This document shows positions 1-11,316 of a stretch of 64,000 nucleotides of DNA, in pieces. A model generated the notes under the pieces. It worked only from the letters and a program-made list of their open reading frames with translations, searched no databases and had not been told where the DNA came from. How positions within the stretch are numbered: position 1 is the stretch's first letter; every line of letters begins with the position of its first letter. Origin of the DNA: a virus; the IMG/VR virus record IMGVR_UViG_3300044972_002389, positions 1-64,000 of that record; one strand, given 5' to 3'. The translations under genes were made by a program, and so were the position numbers.

Positions 1-1144
<1,144 letters not shown>

Positions 1145-1173
1145 TTATCTCTACAACCGTGCCAATAGTGGGA

Positions 1174-1181
1174 TATTTAGG
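1174..1181 (-). promoter_or_regulatory. T4-type late promoter (CCTAAATA)
   Basis: Minus-strand CCTAAATA lies 33 bases upstream of the collagen-like start. It differs from the T4 late consensus TATAAATA in its first two bases, and the same form recurs before other genes here. The predicted start of transcription is about 1168. Confidence 0.55.
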
Positions 1182-1228
1182 TGCAAGATGGTATTTTGAC
1201 TTTTGGTATCTAGTCCTGGAAAAATTCA

Positions 1229-1582
1229 TTATGTGTTGGCGCTTTCCACAATACTTAGGACTACATCTAAATTATTGGCCCCAGCAGCATCTGTGAAAAC
1301 TCTCACTCTGTGTCCTTCTTCAAGCACGAGGCGGCCAGTCAAAACACTCAAAGCGTCCTCAATGGGAATTTTGGCATTACGGACCAAGAAAGTAACTGTA
1401 ATATCTTTCACATGAGCAAAACTTACTTTTGCAGTAACATTACCCACATTGGAAATTTGGGCCAAAAGAACAATTGCTGTTACACCTACAGGACATGTAT
1501 AGATTTCCTCAAAAGAAGCAGGACCTACGGCTGTGATTCTTCTTGTAATAGTTCTAAAAGTATTCAGCGGCAAAACAGCCAT
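1229..1582 (-). CDS. small virion-associated protein (paralogue of the gene at 28253)
   Basis: 117 residues starting MAVLPLNTFRTITRR. The ATG at 1582 is preferred over an in-frame GTG at 1594 because GGAGG sits five bases before it. It is a compact beta-rich sequence with no signal peptide or membrane segment. It aligns along its length with the 119-residue product at 28253: both have a central ISNV segment, then a hydrophobic strand, then LEEG-H/D-R/S-[IV]R near residue 95. Both lie beside collagen-like fibre genes, so a virion role is likely. The function is not recognised. Confidence 0.75.
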   Translation of the reverse strand: MAVLPLNTFRTITRRITAVGPASFEEIYTCPVGVTAIVLLAQISNVGNVTAKVSFAHVKDITVTFLVRNAKIPIEDALSVLTGRLVLEEGHRVRVFTDAAGANNLDVVLSIVESANT

Positions 1583-1616
1583 AGGAACCTCCACAAAATA
1601 ACGCTATACGACTGGG

Positions 1617-1624
1617 TATTTATA
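1617..1624 (-). promoter_or_regulatory. T4-type late promoter (TATAAATA)
   Basis: An exact match to the T4 late consensus on the minus strand, 35 bases upstream of the ATG at 1582. The predicted transcript start is about 1611, which leaves room for the GGAGG ribosome-binding site. Confidence 0.75.
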
Positions 1625-1644
1625 GGTATGTCAACTACCTTGTC

Positions 1645-4600
1645 TTAACCACTAGACTCAATACTCAAAATAAATGGTGTTACAAGGCCAAACAAGCTTT
1701 TGGCAAACACACGTCCACTAAGTGTGCCAGTATTCTGATTGATAACTAATCCTTCGCCAATACGGAAGTCACCTTTGTGATCGGTGCTAGTGTAGTAAAT
1801 TCTCCCACCGCGTCTCATTACAACTTCGTTTTCCTGTATAGGTACACCACCTAACTGAGGCAAGCAGGTGTTGATATCTGTTCCTGCGCCCACATATTCA
1901 AAAGTGTGACTGGATGCAGATGCAACACTTACTTGATAAAAGTTTACAGTTTCATCATCCAAAGGTGCATAGTCTGTAACTTCTTCAAGTGTGACAGTTG
2001 TTTCGTTTTCCACAGTATCGCTGAGCAGTGACCCACCGGCTCCTACTAAATCAGCTGCTACTGCATCCACAATAAATCCAGTGTCACGTGTACACAAGCT
2101 CAGTTGATCAGCTGTTAAGAACCCTGGACCAAAAGTATTCAACACATATTGCGTTACTTCTGCTTGAATAAATTGCTTGTTCAATCGTAACAATTGACTG
2201 GAATTATTCCAGCGTAGATTTTTGGGACCATAGAGGGGGTTTATTGTGCTGATCAATACATCAAAAGAGGCTTCCAAGTTTTGTGAGCTATAACTGCCAT
2301 AATTTAATGCTGGGTTGACTACTTGTGGCACAACCCCCTGGATAGGTATAATTGCACTATTGGTGATAACGTCCATAACCAACGTGCGTAGTTGGGTCAA
2401 AGCAGCGATGGTTTGACTTTCTTGCCCACCAATCAAGCTGGTTACACCGTTCCAGTAATTTCTACCACTACGCAAGGCCTCAATTACTCCACCTTTTGTT
2501 GCATCAAGTGTCATGCCATCTACAATCAATCCCACATCTCGTTCACACAGTGTCAGTTGTGCGGGTGATAAAAATCCAGGATAGGTAATACTTACCCATG
2601 CACCAATTTCAGCTTGGAGGAATGCTCTGTTGGCCTGTAGGAGCAGTCCTGCATGGGTATATCTTATATTGGCTACACTTAAGCCATCGTTAATAAATGT
2701 GGTTATATGGTCGAAAAATGCTGTTACGCCATTCAAAGTAGCTGCTCCACCACTCAAACTTCCATTTGTAACTTGTGCTACAGAAACTTGCAGCGGAACA
2801 ACAGCAGTGTTTTGAACTATGTTTTGACTTAGACTCTTGGCGAAATTTATGGCCTGAATAGTTTGTGTTGATTGACCAGGTATCAAACTGGTTACACCAT
2901 CCCAATAGCGTTGGCCACTTCTGAAACTAAGGCTTGCTGCCAATGGTGCTGGTATTACAGGGCCCCCATTTATTACCAACGGCGTGGCACTACTTATAGT
3001 GTAGTATTTTGGATACAATTTAGCCTCAGCAATAGCAGGAGTACCCCCAGCCCCAATGATATCACCACTGACGCTGTCAATAACTTGGCCAATGAGTTTG
3101 GCAAAATTAGCTTTCTCATCTGTAGTCATAGACACCAAAGTATTTGCATATGCTGTTACTTCAGCTTGTAAGAATGCATAATTGGCTTTCAAAAGAGCAC
3201 TTGCACTATTATATCCTGTAAATGGCAGGCCGTTGGAGATCAAGTTGGTGATAACATTCACTGCTGCTGTTAAGTTAGAGGCAGCATACACTCCATTTGT
3301 AAGCACTGGATTGACACTTGCGGTCACTGCTGTTTGGAAAGGTGCACCTGGGTACGCACCTGGTGGAGTTGATATATTGTTGATAAGATTCAACCCCCAT
3401 GCCAAGATATAATTGATCGCATCAATAGTTTCCGCAGCTTGTCCTGGAAGCTTACTGACTATCCCATTCCAGTAAGATTGTCCTGCTCGTATACTTCTTA
3501 CAAAGCCGCCAGTTGAACAGTCAATTGAGAGAGCATCAACAATGTATCCAACATCTCTGCTGCATAGTGCTTGTAGTCTAGCTGCCTCTGTGGGATTACC
3601 ACCAGCTAATGCGTTGAAGAATCCTGGATACTGCCAATTCACATAAGCCAATACCTCTGCTTGTAAGAAGGCTTTGTTCAGGAGCAGCAAGCTACTGGCA
3701 TTGTCGTAAGGACTCAGGCTTGTCCCGTAATTTATTATTTGACTTGTATTTGTAAAGAACGCAGTCACCCCAGTTGTGGCATCCAATCCGTTGGGCAAAG
3801 CTGGATCAACAACAGGCAGCTCAGTAGCTTGATAAGGACTGCCAACATATCCGGCAGGTGGGGTTGGGTTGTTATCAATCAGATTATATGCCCAGTCTCT
3901 AGCATATGTGATAGCTAGCAATGTATTTGCTGTGTCAATAGGACTGACTGCTGCCTTAGCAGTCAAAAAGCTGAAGCTTTCAGCATCACCACCTTGGAAT
4001 CTTACTCGAGGACCAGCACTGTAACTGTTACCGCCGCTTGCTAGATCAATAGCTGCAAGGCCCATACTGAGATCAAGTAAGCATCCTGTGCCACTTCCAC
4101 TGAGAACATACTGAGTTTCAACGCCATTTAGTGTAGGCATCTTTGAATATTTGCCAGCTGTGTCAATAACAACTCTTGTTACAATACCAGACGTAAATCC
4201 ATTTGATGCGACAGCAACTACTCGGACACGAGTTCTCGCCGTGCCTTCTCCTCCAACCACCTCGAGCAGGTCATTTATTTGATAGCCTTGCCCACCATTG
4301 AAATAGGTGTTGTTTGAGGTTGTAAAGACACTGTTTACGCTAGCACCAACAGCTTGATACCAAATTTGGCCAGCTTTGGCACCAGCGCCCCCGCCTCCTG
4401 AGAAGCGCACAGTGGGGTCAATTACAAAGTTTGATCCTGGATTTGTAATCCGTATATTTGTGACAACACCAGCTGTTACCTCAGTAATAGCTGTTGCACC
4501 AGTGTCGCCATTACCTGATCCTCCACCACCCTCAATAGTGACAATGGGTTGAGCTATATAACCACCGCCCTGACTTATGAGTGTGACTTCACGAATTGTG

Positions 4601-7600
4601 CCAGTTGTGTTGTCATACTCTGCACGACCTTTGGCTGTGATGCCACCGCCACCACTTATAGTAACAGTGGGGCTTGTGTAACCTGTGCCACTGCTGGCGA
4701 GATTTATACTGTTTACGCCAAAATTGATACTGCAACTGAATCCAGTTCCTATGCCGCTGCTAGTGGTAGCCGCACCAGAAACTATAGGGAGGTCTGTGTA
4801 TTCGCCTTCATCAATCACAAAAACTGATGTTACTGCACCTCCCAAACCTACAGCAGCTACTTGAAGCAACACTGGCGTATTCACTTGCAGATTTGGGAAA
4901 GTTCCTCCACTAATTGTTATGGTGTCGTTAAGTGCATAACCGCGACCACCATTCAAAATAGCCACTCCGCTAGCTATATCGCTTCTGCAACTGTAAATCA
5001 CCGCACCAATAATTGCTCCAGTACCACTGGGATCGTAAATTGTTGCGTATGCGCCGCCTGTATAACCAGATCCTTTTTCTATATTATTCAACGCGGTAAT
5101 AGCTCCACTTGTTACTACTGCTTGAAATTCAGCACGCTGTCTTGCGTAACCAATTGGTGGATCCAACAGCACTAGGGGTGTACTAGTATATCCCTGTCCT
5201 TGATCAATTACTTGTATTTCGCTCACATAGCTGAACTCAGGACCAACAGTAGCCACAAGGCCCACAAATGGACGTTGGATAATATTCTTGATGTCAATAG
5301 TATCAACACGGAATCGTCCCGTGCCAGCTTTGATTCTGCCGCCATAGAGATAGGGACTTATGCCATCAGCCAAAATACCAATATCTCCGAAGCTGGTATT
5401 GCTGTTGCTTATGCTGCATGTTGCACCATTTTCTACCCATGTGCCAATTGTAGTACAGATAGTGAAGATTGACACCAACTGTGCGTAACCTTGGTTTGTA
5501 ATGTAGATGCCAGGACCGCCTTGGTTATATTGAGTGAAGCCATCCAAAACCATACTCTTCAAACCTTTGGCAAGGTTTCCATCCACTTTCATCCCACCGC
5601 CAGTTTCGTTAAAACATGTGCAGTTTTGAACATAAGGACTTGTGCTGATTACTCCTGCTCCCCCAGGCACACCAGGAGGAAGATCGGGATCGCCTGCCAA
5701 AGGAGGATAGGTGATAGCAAATCCTGGCGCCTTACCACCTCTGAAACTCACGCCTGCAATGTAACAGGCATTGTTGACCCAAAAGAAGTCTTTTGTAGGA
5801 TTATTGTAAAAGAGATTTACTCTACGCAAGTTATCGCCAATAACTGACACTCGCTCAGGCAAATAGATGGGGTTGTTTTCGTAATAGTTGCCGCTTCGGA
5901 CAAAAATTGTTGTAAATGGTTTTGCGATTGCAGCAGCAGCTTTGACGGTTCTTTTTGCCCGGTCTTCAGCCAAACCATCATTGTTGTCATCACCATCTTT
6001 TGTTACCCAAATTACGTTAGTAACAGCAGGTGCAGTACCTTTGCTAACGCCAGTTACTACCAAATCACCAACACTTACTCTGGCGCCTGTCATTACAGGT
6101 GTTACACGAGCCGTATTACCAGACGGGCTTGGTTGCACAATTGCTTTGGGTGTATTTGTGTATCCACTACCACTGCTGTTGACTATGGCAGCAATCAGAC
6201 CGTAGCTGAGATTTACCCTAGCGCCAGTTCCTGTTCCACCAACTACAGGGTTGTTCAGCAATGTGGGTAGGAAACTATAGTATCCAGGATCAGTAATAAT
6301 AAGAGTGTTGATCTCACTCACCATATTGAATTGAACGCCGTAACCGCTGCCGCCAGTGGCTTTGTTATTGGTCAAAGGTGGCAGGGTGTAGTAAGGTCCT
6401 TGATTTTGGAGTTGGCAAGTGCTCTCAGTAACACTGTATTTGGCTGCTGTTTGATATTCAGTAAGTAGGCCACGGCCACTGCCACCAACAGCGGGGTTAG
6501 CCACAATATTGGGCAGTTCTCTATAAGACCCTGAGTTGTTGATTGTTATGTCTGTTACACGTCCGCCCAAAATAACAGAAATAACTGAGCCATTACTAGG
6601 AGGGTTCACAAAGGTAAGCCTGGTCACACTAGCGGGCTGACTTACTGTGTAGTTTGTACCCAGTGTTTGTTTCACGTTGTCAAGAGTCACATACAAATCA
6701 AAATAGTCAGCTGGTATAATTGCACGGCTGAGATCAAAGTTTGTTTCAACCCCGTCACCTGAGAAACTATTGTAAAATACACCAATTACATCGCCAGCTT
6801 GCAGAGAAAAGGCTGGCAAGAATGTGATATCTGTTTGCAGGCCGTTGGGCGCAAAGCTGTATACAGCCCCTAGGATAATCGTGCCATTTAACGTAACAGT
6901 AACGCCACTATAATCCAATGGATCAATAGTGAATGGAACTGTATAGGTTTTGATTGCTGGATTTGTAACAAAATTGTTTGTATCATATTTCCCCGATATT
7001 TGAATGGGGTCAGCTGAGATAATAGATGTGGCAGGTGTGCCTGAACCACCAAAAACAGTGATTTCCTCACCTGTGATGTATCCCACACCTTGTGCAATTA
7101 TTTGTGGTTCAATCAATTTGACTCTAGTGATAATAATAGTAGCTGATGCTGGTCCATCACCACCACTGACAGTGAGAATATCATTGGGCTTATACCCACG
7201 TCCTTCATTGTTGGCATCAACAAGTATGCTCTTGATTCTAGCTGTTTCCACTTGTAACAAAGTGGGTGCAGAGAATACTCCGCCTTGAACTGTCAAGGCG
7301 TCGCCTGGCGTATATCCAGCGCCACGATCCCAGGGCACAACGATAGGTACAGCGCCCATAACAGCTTCTGCAACAGCTTGCACGCCACCAGGTGGTGGTG
7401 GATCAATTGTAATAGCTGGAACAAGTGTGTATCCGCTTCCAGGATTGTTGATATTCAAGCTAGTAACTTGCCCTTTGGCATTCAAATTCAAAATACCTGT
7501 AGCCAAGCTGTTGGTGATTACATCATTATCAATTAAAACTTGGTCTACAGCCAGCTTACTGGCGTTGAGTTTAGATCCGTCCCATTTGAGATCTGCTGAT

Positions 7601-9138
7601 CCAGCAAATGTTCCCCCATTATTGAATTGAACAGCTTGTGTGGGTCCACCAGGTGTGCCCCCTGGTCCGGCTGGGCCGGTGGGACCTCCTAAGGGGCCGG
7701 TTGGGCCGGTTGCACCAACAGGACCAGCAGGGCCGCCTGACGGTGCAGGAATGGGTTGTGGACCTGTCTCCAAAATGTTGATGATAAGATCAATACGTGC
7801 AACAATGTCATTTGTCCAAAGTCCACCATCAGTGTAGGCGATGTCAAATACTTGGGGCACCAAACTGTAAACAGGTGCAACTGAGGTGTTTGTAACCACA
7901 TCGTTCATCAGGGTTTTTAGATGGTTCAAGGCCGCAACAGTAACCTCTACCTGTCCAGGTATTACTGTTTTCCCAGACTCATAATATTTGTTGCCAGCTA
8001 GGTAGCTATTGAGATTGATGCCACTCAAAACATCGCTCATAACACACGCGGCAATCAGTTGCACATCACGAGCACATTTGTTTTGATCGTAAAAGTAAGG
8101 GGCTGGAAATTGGTTGTTGATCCAGCCAACTACTTCTTGACTCAAGAATTCAAGGTTCAAATATACCAGTGTTTGTGCGCTGAAATTTCCCAACGAGGTG
8201 GGAACAAAGTTGGCATATTCAGTGCTGGGTCCAGTTAGGATAATATTATTGATAATCGCAATATTGCTGGCAATAGGAGCATAGGCTACTACGCCGCCAC
8301 TGAAGCTGGGTATAATTACTTGACTGGGTGGTACAACAGCTGGATAATCTGGTACAATAGCGATATTAGCAACGATTTTTTGAACCAAACTCAATGCATA
8401 AGTTAACGCATCAACAGTCAATTGTTTCTGCGCAGGTGTATTATAAATTAAAACACTTGTAACACCGTTCCAGTAAGCGTTGCCAGCTGCAACACTGTTA
8501 TAAGTAGAGCCCAGCAATGTGTCATTCATTACAGCAAACAGGATAGTAGTCAAGTCTCTGCTGCATTTTTCCAGTTGAGAGGGGGTTAAAGAATAACCCA
8601 GGGGATAATTGCCTTGTACCCAAGAATTAACTTGCGCCCGAATAAATGGCAAATTGTAGATAACCAAGGCAACTGCGTTCAATAAACCTTGATTTTGTGT
8701 AATTTGACCAGGGCTACCATCTGACAAGAGGTACCAAGCTGTGCCGTTGTAATATTCCAACTTGTTATAATCAGTATTGAATCTGATCATACCTGTAGAG
8801 GGAGCAAGTGGGTTACTTGCTGGCCGTTGCGCCGTCAAGCCCACTGGAACCCTGATAGCTCCAGTCCCAGGGAATTGGATGCTGTTTTCTAAATCGCTGT
8901 TTTGGAATCTTGTTACAACCAAGGTGCCGTTGGGATCGCTTGTTAAAACAACCTTGTTGCTTTGAACAGGTCCAGATAACCTCACTGTGGTATTTTGTAG
9001 GTTGGAGATTTCAGCAGCCGCAACAGCAAGTTGAACTCTCATTGCCTCAAAATTGTCTCTGAAACCCTGACTTTCATTGTCAGAACCGGCCACAGGATAG
9101 TTGGTGTTGATACTGTCTGGTCTAATGTTGCTGGTCAT
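1645..9138 (-). CDS. giant modular virion fibre / structural protein
   Basis: About 2497 residues from ATG 9138 (MTSNIRPDSINTNYPVAGSD). An upstream ATG at 9183 is less likely because a late promoter lies between the two. In order: a cyanophage-type N-terminal domain; a short strand-rich module (VPVGLTAQRP...IRFNTDYNKLEYYNGTAW, about 100-145); helical repeats with a YWNGVTS motif (about 150-460); a short collagen-like stretch (about 470-500); many beta repeats of the GSGYT...GGSGTGA kind; a pectate-lyase-like beta-helix region (about 1040-1280, VIWVTKDGDDNNDG, FVRSGNYYENN); more beta repeats; four or more further helical repeats (CxRDVGxIVDA...YWNGVTSLIxGQ); and a conserved C-terminus (YYTSTDHKGDFRIGEG). 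The N- and C-termini match T4-like cyanophage structural proteins. The role is probably a long fibre or baseplate-associated adhesin. Confidence 0.85.
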   Translation of the reverse strand: MTSNIRPDSINTNYPVAGSDNESQGFRDNFEAMRVQLAVAAAEISNLQNTTVRLSGPVQSNKVVLTSDPNGTLVVTRFQNSDLENSIQFPGTGAIRVPVGLTAQRPASNPLAPSTGMIRFNTDYNKLEYYNGTAWYLLSDGSPGQITQNQGLLNAVALVIYNLPFIRAQVNSWVQGNYPLGYSLTPSQLEKCSRDLTTILFAVMNDTLLGSTYNSVAAGNAYWNGVTSVLIYNTPAQKQLTVDALTYALSLVQKIVANIAIVPDYPAVVPPSQVIIPSFSGGVVAYAPIASNIAIINNIILTGPSTEYANFVPTSLGNFSAQTLVYLNLEFLSQEVVGWINNQFPAPYFYDQNKCARDVQLIAACVMSDVLSGINLNSYLAGNKYYESGKTVIPGQVEVTVAALNHLKTLMNDVVTNTSVAPVYSLVPQVFDIAYTDGGLWTNDIVARIDLIINILETGPQPIPAPSGGPAGPVGATGPTGPLGGPTGPAGPGGTPGGPTQAVQFNNGGTFAGSADLKWDGSKLNASKLAVDQVLIDNDVITNSLATGILNLNAKGQVTSLNINNPGSGYTLVPAITIDPPPPGGVQAVAEAVMGAVPIVVPWDRGAGYTPGDALTVQGGVFSAPTLLQVETARIKSILVDANNEGRGYKPNDILTVSGGDGPASATIIITRVKLIEPQIIAQGVGYITGEEITVFGGSGTPATSIISADPIQISGKYDTNNFVTNPAIKTYTVPFTIDPLDYSGVTVTLNGTIILGAVYSFAPNGLQTDITFLPAFSLQAGDVIGVFYNSFSGDGVETNFDLSRAIIPADYFDLYVTLDNVKQTLGTNYTVSQPASVTRLTFVNPPSNGSVISVILGGRVTDITINNSGSYRELPNIVANPAVGGSGRGLLTEYQTAAKYSVTESTCQLQNQGPYYTLPPLTNNKATGGSGYGVQFNMVSEINTLIITDPGYYSFLPTLLNNPVVGGTGTGARVNLSYGLIAAIVNSSGSGYTNTPKAIVQPSPSGNTARVTPVMTGARVSVGDLVVTGVSKGTAPAVTNVIWVTKDGDDNNDGLAEDRAKRTVKAAAAIAKPFTTIFVRSGNYYENNPIYLPERVSVIGDNLRRVNLFYNNPTKDFFWVNNACYIAGVSFRGGKAPGFAITYPPLAGDPDLPPGVPGGAGVISTSPYVQNCTCFNETGGGMKVDGNLAKGLKSMVLDGFTQYNQGGPGIYITNQGYAQLVSIFTICTTIGTWVENGATCSISNSNTSFGDIGILADGISPYLYGGRIKAGTGRFRVDTIDIKNIIQRPFVGLVATVGPEFSYVSEIQVIDQGQGYTSTPLVLLDPPIGYARQRAEFQAVVTSGAITALNNIEKGSGYTGGAYATIYDPSGTGAIIGAVIYSCRSDIASGVAILNGGRGYALNDTITISGGTFPNLQVNTPVLLQVAAVGLGGAVTSVFVIDEGEYTDLPIVSGAATTSSGIGTGFSCSINFGVNSINLASSGTGYTSPTVTISGGGGITAKGRAEYDNTTGTIREVTLISQGGGYIAQPIVTIEGGGGSGNGDTGATAITEVTAGVVTNIRITNPGSNFVIDPTVRFSGGGGAGAKAGQIWYQAVGASVNSVFTTSNNTYFNGGQGYQINDLLEVVGGEGTARTRVRVVAVASNGFTSGIVTRVVIDTAGKYSKMPTLNGVETQYVLSGSGTGCLLDLSMGLAAIDLASGGNSYSAGPRVRFQGGDAESFSFLTAKAAVSPIDTANTLLAITYARDWAYNLIDNNPTPPAGYVGSPYQATELPVVDPALPNGLDATTGVTAFFTNTSQIINYGTSLSPYDNASSLLLLNKAFLQAEVLAYVNWQYPGFFNALAGGNPTEAARLQALCSRDVGYIVDALSIDCSTGGFVRSIRAGQSYWNGIVSKLPGQAAETIDAINYILAWGLNLINNISTPPGAYPGAPFQTAVTASVNPVLTNGVYAASNLTAAVNVITNLISNGLPFTGYNSASALLKANYAFLQAEVTAYANTLVSMTTDEKANFAKLIGQVIDSVSGDIIGAGGTPAIAEAKLYPKYYTISSATPLVINGGPVIPAPLAASLSFRSGQRYWDGVTSLIPGQSTQTIQAINFAKSLSQNIVQNTAVVPLQVSVAQVTNGSLSGGAATLNGVTAFFDHITTFINDGLSVANIRYTHAGLLLQANRAFLQAEIGAWVSITYPGFLSPAQLTLCERDVGLIVDGMTLDATKGGVIEALRSGRNYWNGVTSLIGGQESQTIAALTQLRTLVMDVITNSAIIPIQGVVPQVVNPALNYGSYSSQNLEASFDVLISTINPLYGPKNLRWNNSSQLLRLNKQFIQAEVTQYVLNTFGPGFLTADQLSLCTRDTGFIVDAVAADLVGAGGSLLSDTVENETTVTLEEVTDYAPLDDETVNFYQVSVASASSHTFEYVGAGTDINTCLPQLGGVPIQENEVVMRRGGRIYYTSTDHKGDFRIGEGLVINQNTGTLSGRVFAKSLFGLVTPFILSIESSG

Positions 9139-9166
9139 GGATATCCACACTAATCGCGTTTTTTCA

Positions 9167-9174
9167 TATTTATG
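9167..9174 (-). promoter_or_regulatory. T4-type late promoter (CATAAATA)
   Basis: Minus-strand CATAAATA. The predicted transcript start (about 9161) falls downstream of the ATG at 9183 and upstream of the ATG at 9138, so it decides the start codon of the giant fibre gene. Confidence 0.7.
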
Positions 9175-9227
9175 GGTTGGCACAATTTGTGTTTTTGATC
9201 CATGATTTAACAGTCATCAAGCGTCAC

Positions 9228-9236
9228 GCTTAAATA
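9228..9236 (+). promoter_or_regulatory. late-type promoter before phoH (GCTTAAATA)
   Basis: A TTAAATA variant ending four bases before the phoH ATG. If it works like a T4 late promoter, transcription would begin at about 9242, on the ATG itself. That means a leaderless message or use of the TTG at 9273, which follows TGGAGGA. Confidence 0.45.
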
Positions 9237-9239
9237 CTC

Positions 9240-10028
9240 ATGGTGCCCAACTCTCTACTGGAGGAACGCCACTTGCAAAGAAGATTGAAACGCTCTAACA
9301 GAGCCAATCCTCGAGAAGATCGCAACATTTTTGACAACAAAAATGTTCGAAACAACATCATCGAACTTGAGCAATTTACTAAACATCTCAAACAAAAAGT
9401 TGAGTTGATTCCCAAAAACCTCAGTCAAGAAACTTATATTGAAAAGCTGGAAGACCCAAACATAAACATTGTGTTTGCCATTGGTCCAGCAGGTACTGGT
9501 AAATCATATCTTGGCACACTATATGCCATCCAATGCTTGAAAAATGGCAGTGTTAGCAAGATTGTGATTACCCGACCAAATATCAGTTTAGATGACAAAG
9601 ACATTGGCTTTTTGCCTGGTGACATTTTTGCCAAAATGGCTCCTTGGACTAGGCCAATCTTGGAGATTTTTGAAGAGTTTTATTCAACCAAACAAATTGC
9701 TACAATGCTGGAAAACAATGTGATAGAGCTGCTTCCTATGGCTTTCATAAGAGGCAGAACATTGAAAAACAGCATTATTCTCCTCGATGAGGCACAGAAC
9801 ACTACAAAACTCAGTATGGTTTCTGCGCTGACCCGAATTGGTGAGAACAGCAAGATGATTGTGACTGGAGATACGAAACAAAGTGATAGGGGAACATCAA
9901 ATGGTCTCACAGATTTCTTACAACGATACAAACCAAACAAACGAGTGGCTGTTGTTGAATTTCAACAACAAGATGTTGAACGCCACCCAGTAATCAATAC
10001 CATACTGGACTGGTACGGAGAAAACTAA
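9240..10028 (+). CDS. phoH: PhoH-family ATPase
   Basis: 262 residues. Walker A GPAGTGKS is at about residues 82-89 and Walker B IILLDEAQN at about 180; GDTKQSDRG follows (sensor/arginine region). This is the PhoH P-loop ATPase domain, related to superfamily I helicases. PhoH is frequent in marine T4-like and other phages; its role in infection is unsettled, with phosphate stress or RNA metabolism proposed. The first 70 residues are basic and coiled-coil-like. The start is uncertain: ATG 9240 has no ribosome-binding site, whereas TTG 9273 follows TGGAGGA seven bases upstream. It is divergent from the giant fibre gene. Confidence 0.93.
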   Translation: MVPNSLLEERHLQRRLKRSNRANPREDRNIFDNKNVRNNIIELEQFTKHLKQKVELIPKNLSQETYIEKLEDPNINIVFAIGPAGTGKSYLGTLYAIQCLKNGSVSKIVITRPNISLDDKDIGFLPGDIFAKMAPWTRPILEIFEEFYSTKQIATMLENNVIELLPMAFIRGRTLKNSIILLDEAQNTTKLSMVSALTRIGENSKMIVTGDTKQSDRGTSNGLTDFLQRYKPNKRVAVVEFQQQDVERHPVINTILDWYGEN

Positions 10029-10044
10029 ACAACCTTTTGTGAAC

Positions 10045-10052
10045 CATAAATA
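10045..10052 (+). promoter_or_regulatory. T4-type late promoter (CATAAATA)
   Basis: CATAAATA with a predicted transcript start at about 10058, 21 bases before the ATG at 10079. It excludes the TTG at 10061 as a well-led start. Confidence 0.65.
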
Positions 10053-10078
10053 CTGGAAAATTGGGCACTTCTAGTATT

Positions 10079-10606
10079 ATGGTTCACAAAATTCTCGAAA
10101 ATTTTTCAGATCAAGCTGAAGAAGTAATCAAAAAGCTTACAGCCAAACAAGACTTATTGGATGTTATGCTGGATATTGAGGATTACTTTGATAACAACAA
10201 TCTCTATGTATTTGACAATTGGTTCAAAGGTGAGCTTGTAAATGGCCCATTGGTAAAAAAATACTGGATTGAAGTGACCTTCAAATACCCATACCATCAC
10301 ATGCCTGATCCTGAAGGTGGGTTGAGACTTACTCAACATGGCACCAAAATACAATATGAAAAAACTTTTCAAACGGTGCCTGTGCCTATCCATAGTCCTG
10401 ATGACTATGAACCTGGTACCAAGAAGCCGCGAATGAAAAAAGAAAAGGTTTGGCTTATTCACATGAAAATACCACGCCGCTTTGTTGAAACTCTTGATCC
10501 TGAAATGCTAGACATTTACGATGAAGAGGTAGAGGACACCGACATGGACAATGCTGAAGACCAGATGGCGCAAGGTCAGGCACCTGGGTTGGAGATGAAT
10601 ACATGA
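10079..10606 (+). CDS. unknown conserved-looking protein, first gene of a pair
   Basis: 175 residues (MVHKILENFSDQAEEVIKKL). ATG 10079 is chosen over an in-frame TTG at 10061 because of the promoter position. No recognised domain, signal or membrane segment. The N-terminal 40 residues look helical; the middle is aromatic and mixed (YWIEVTFKYPYHHM); the C-terminus is strongly acidic (EEVEDTDMDNAED) and ends in low-complexity Gln/Gly/Pro. It overlaps the next gene by four bases (ATGA), so the two are probably translated together. The late promoter suggests morphogenesis or packaging rather than early takeover. I do not recognise the family. Confidence 0.75.
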   Translation: MVHKILENFSDQAEEVIKKLTAKQDLLDVMLDIEDYFDNNNLYVFDNWFKGELVNGPLVKKYWIEVTFKYPYHHMPDPEGGLRLTQHGTKIQYEKTFQTVPVPIHSPDDYEPGTKKPRMKKEKVWLIHMKIPRRFVETLDPEMLDIYDEEVEDTDMDNAEDQMAQGQAPGLEMNT

Positions 10607-11316
10607 ACCTGAAGGAAGGACTGCGCAAAGGTGACTTGGACGGGTTGATACTTCCGCTTGTTACTGTGGATGAATATGAGTCCAAAATTGGCGATGATGA
10701 AGCTGTTGTTGTGGGATTTTATGCATTGGAAGCGGATGCTGCGCACGATTTAAGTAATTTTATTGAGAGAGCGCCTTACATGGTGTTGGATACTGATGTA
10801 AGTCCAGCCCCAACAAAGGACGGTTACTACGTATGCTTTGCTGAACTCAATCGCACACTGGACTTTCCTAACGCTTTGATTTCCTTGTTAAATGATATAA
10901 CAAAACTATGTAATATTGATGATTGGCAATTTACTACTGTGAACTTACCCAAGGACAAAATTGTGCCCTTGACTGAGAAAAATTTGAAAAAAACTGTAAA
11001 CTGCAATGTACGTGAAACCAAAAACACTGACGAACAAAATGTCAAAAGGTTCTTCAAACATAGCAGCTTGAAAGAAGTATCGTGGGCAGATGGGCAACTA
11101 ACTCTCTCTGAACGTGCATACAGAAAAACGTTTCAGGTAGACACCTTGACAAATGTTGTGCCCCAAGGCCCGGTGGATTTGAGTGAATCAGGCAGTAGCG
11201 AATGCAGAGTTCTAGAAAAAGCATTAGCGGGGCCCTACAGCGTCCACAAGCTGGGAGAGCAGTTGGTTGTGGAAAATTGGAACCTCCAAAAATTTTTAGT
11301 GTTAACACCCCTCTAA
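10603..11316 (+). CDS. unknown protein, second gene of the pair
   Basis: 237 residues starting MNLKEGLRKGDLDGLILPLV, overlapping the stop of the previous gene (ATGA). It has no membrane segment and no recognised catalytic motif. The N-terminal half alternates hydrophobic strands (DEAVVVGFYALEADAA, APYMVLDTDV); the C-terminal half is polar. Coupled translation with the upstream gene suggests the products act together. Function unknown. Confidence 0.75.
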   Translation: MNLKEGLRKGDLDGLILPLVTVDEYESKIGDDEAVVVGFYALEADAAHDLSNFIERAPYMVLDTDVSPAPTKDGYYVCFAELNRTLDFPNALISLLNDITKLCNIDDWQFTTVNLPKDKIVPLTEKNLKKTVNCNVRETKNTDEQNVKRFFKHSSLKEVSWADGQLTLSERAYRKTFQVDTLTNVVPQGPVDLSESGSSECRVLEKALAGPYSVHKLGEQLVVENWNLQKFLVLTPL

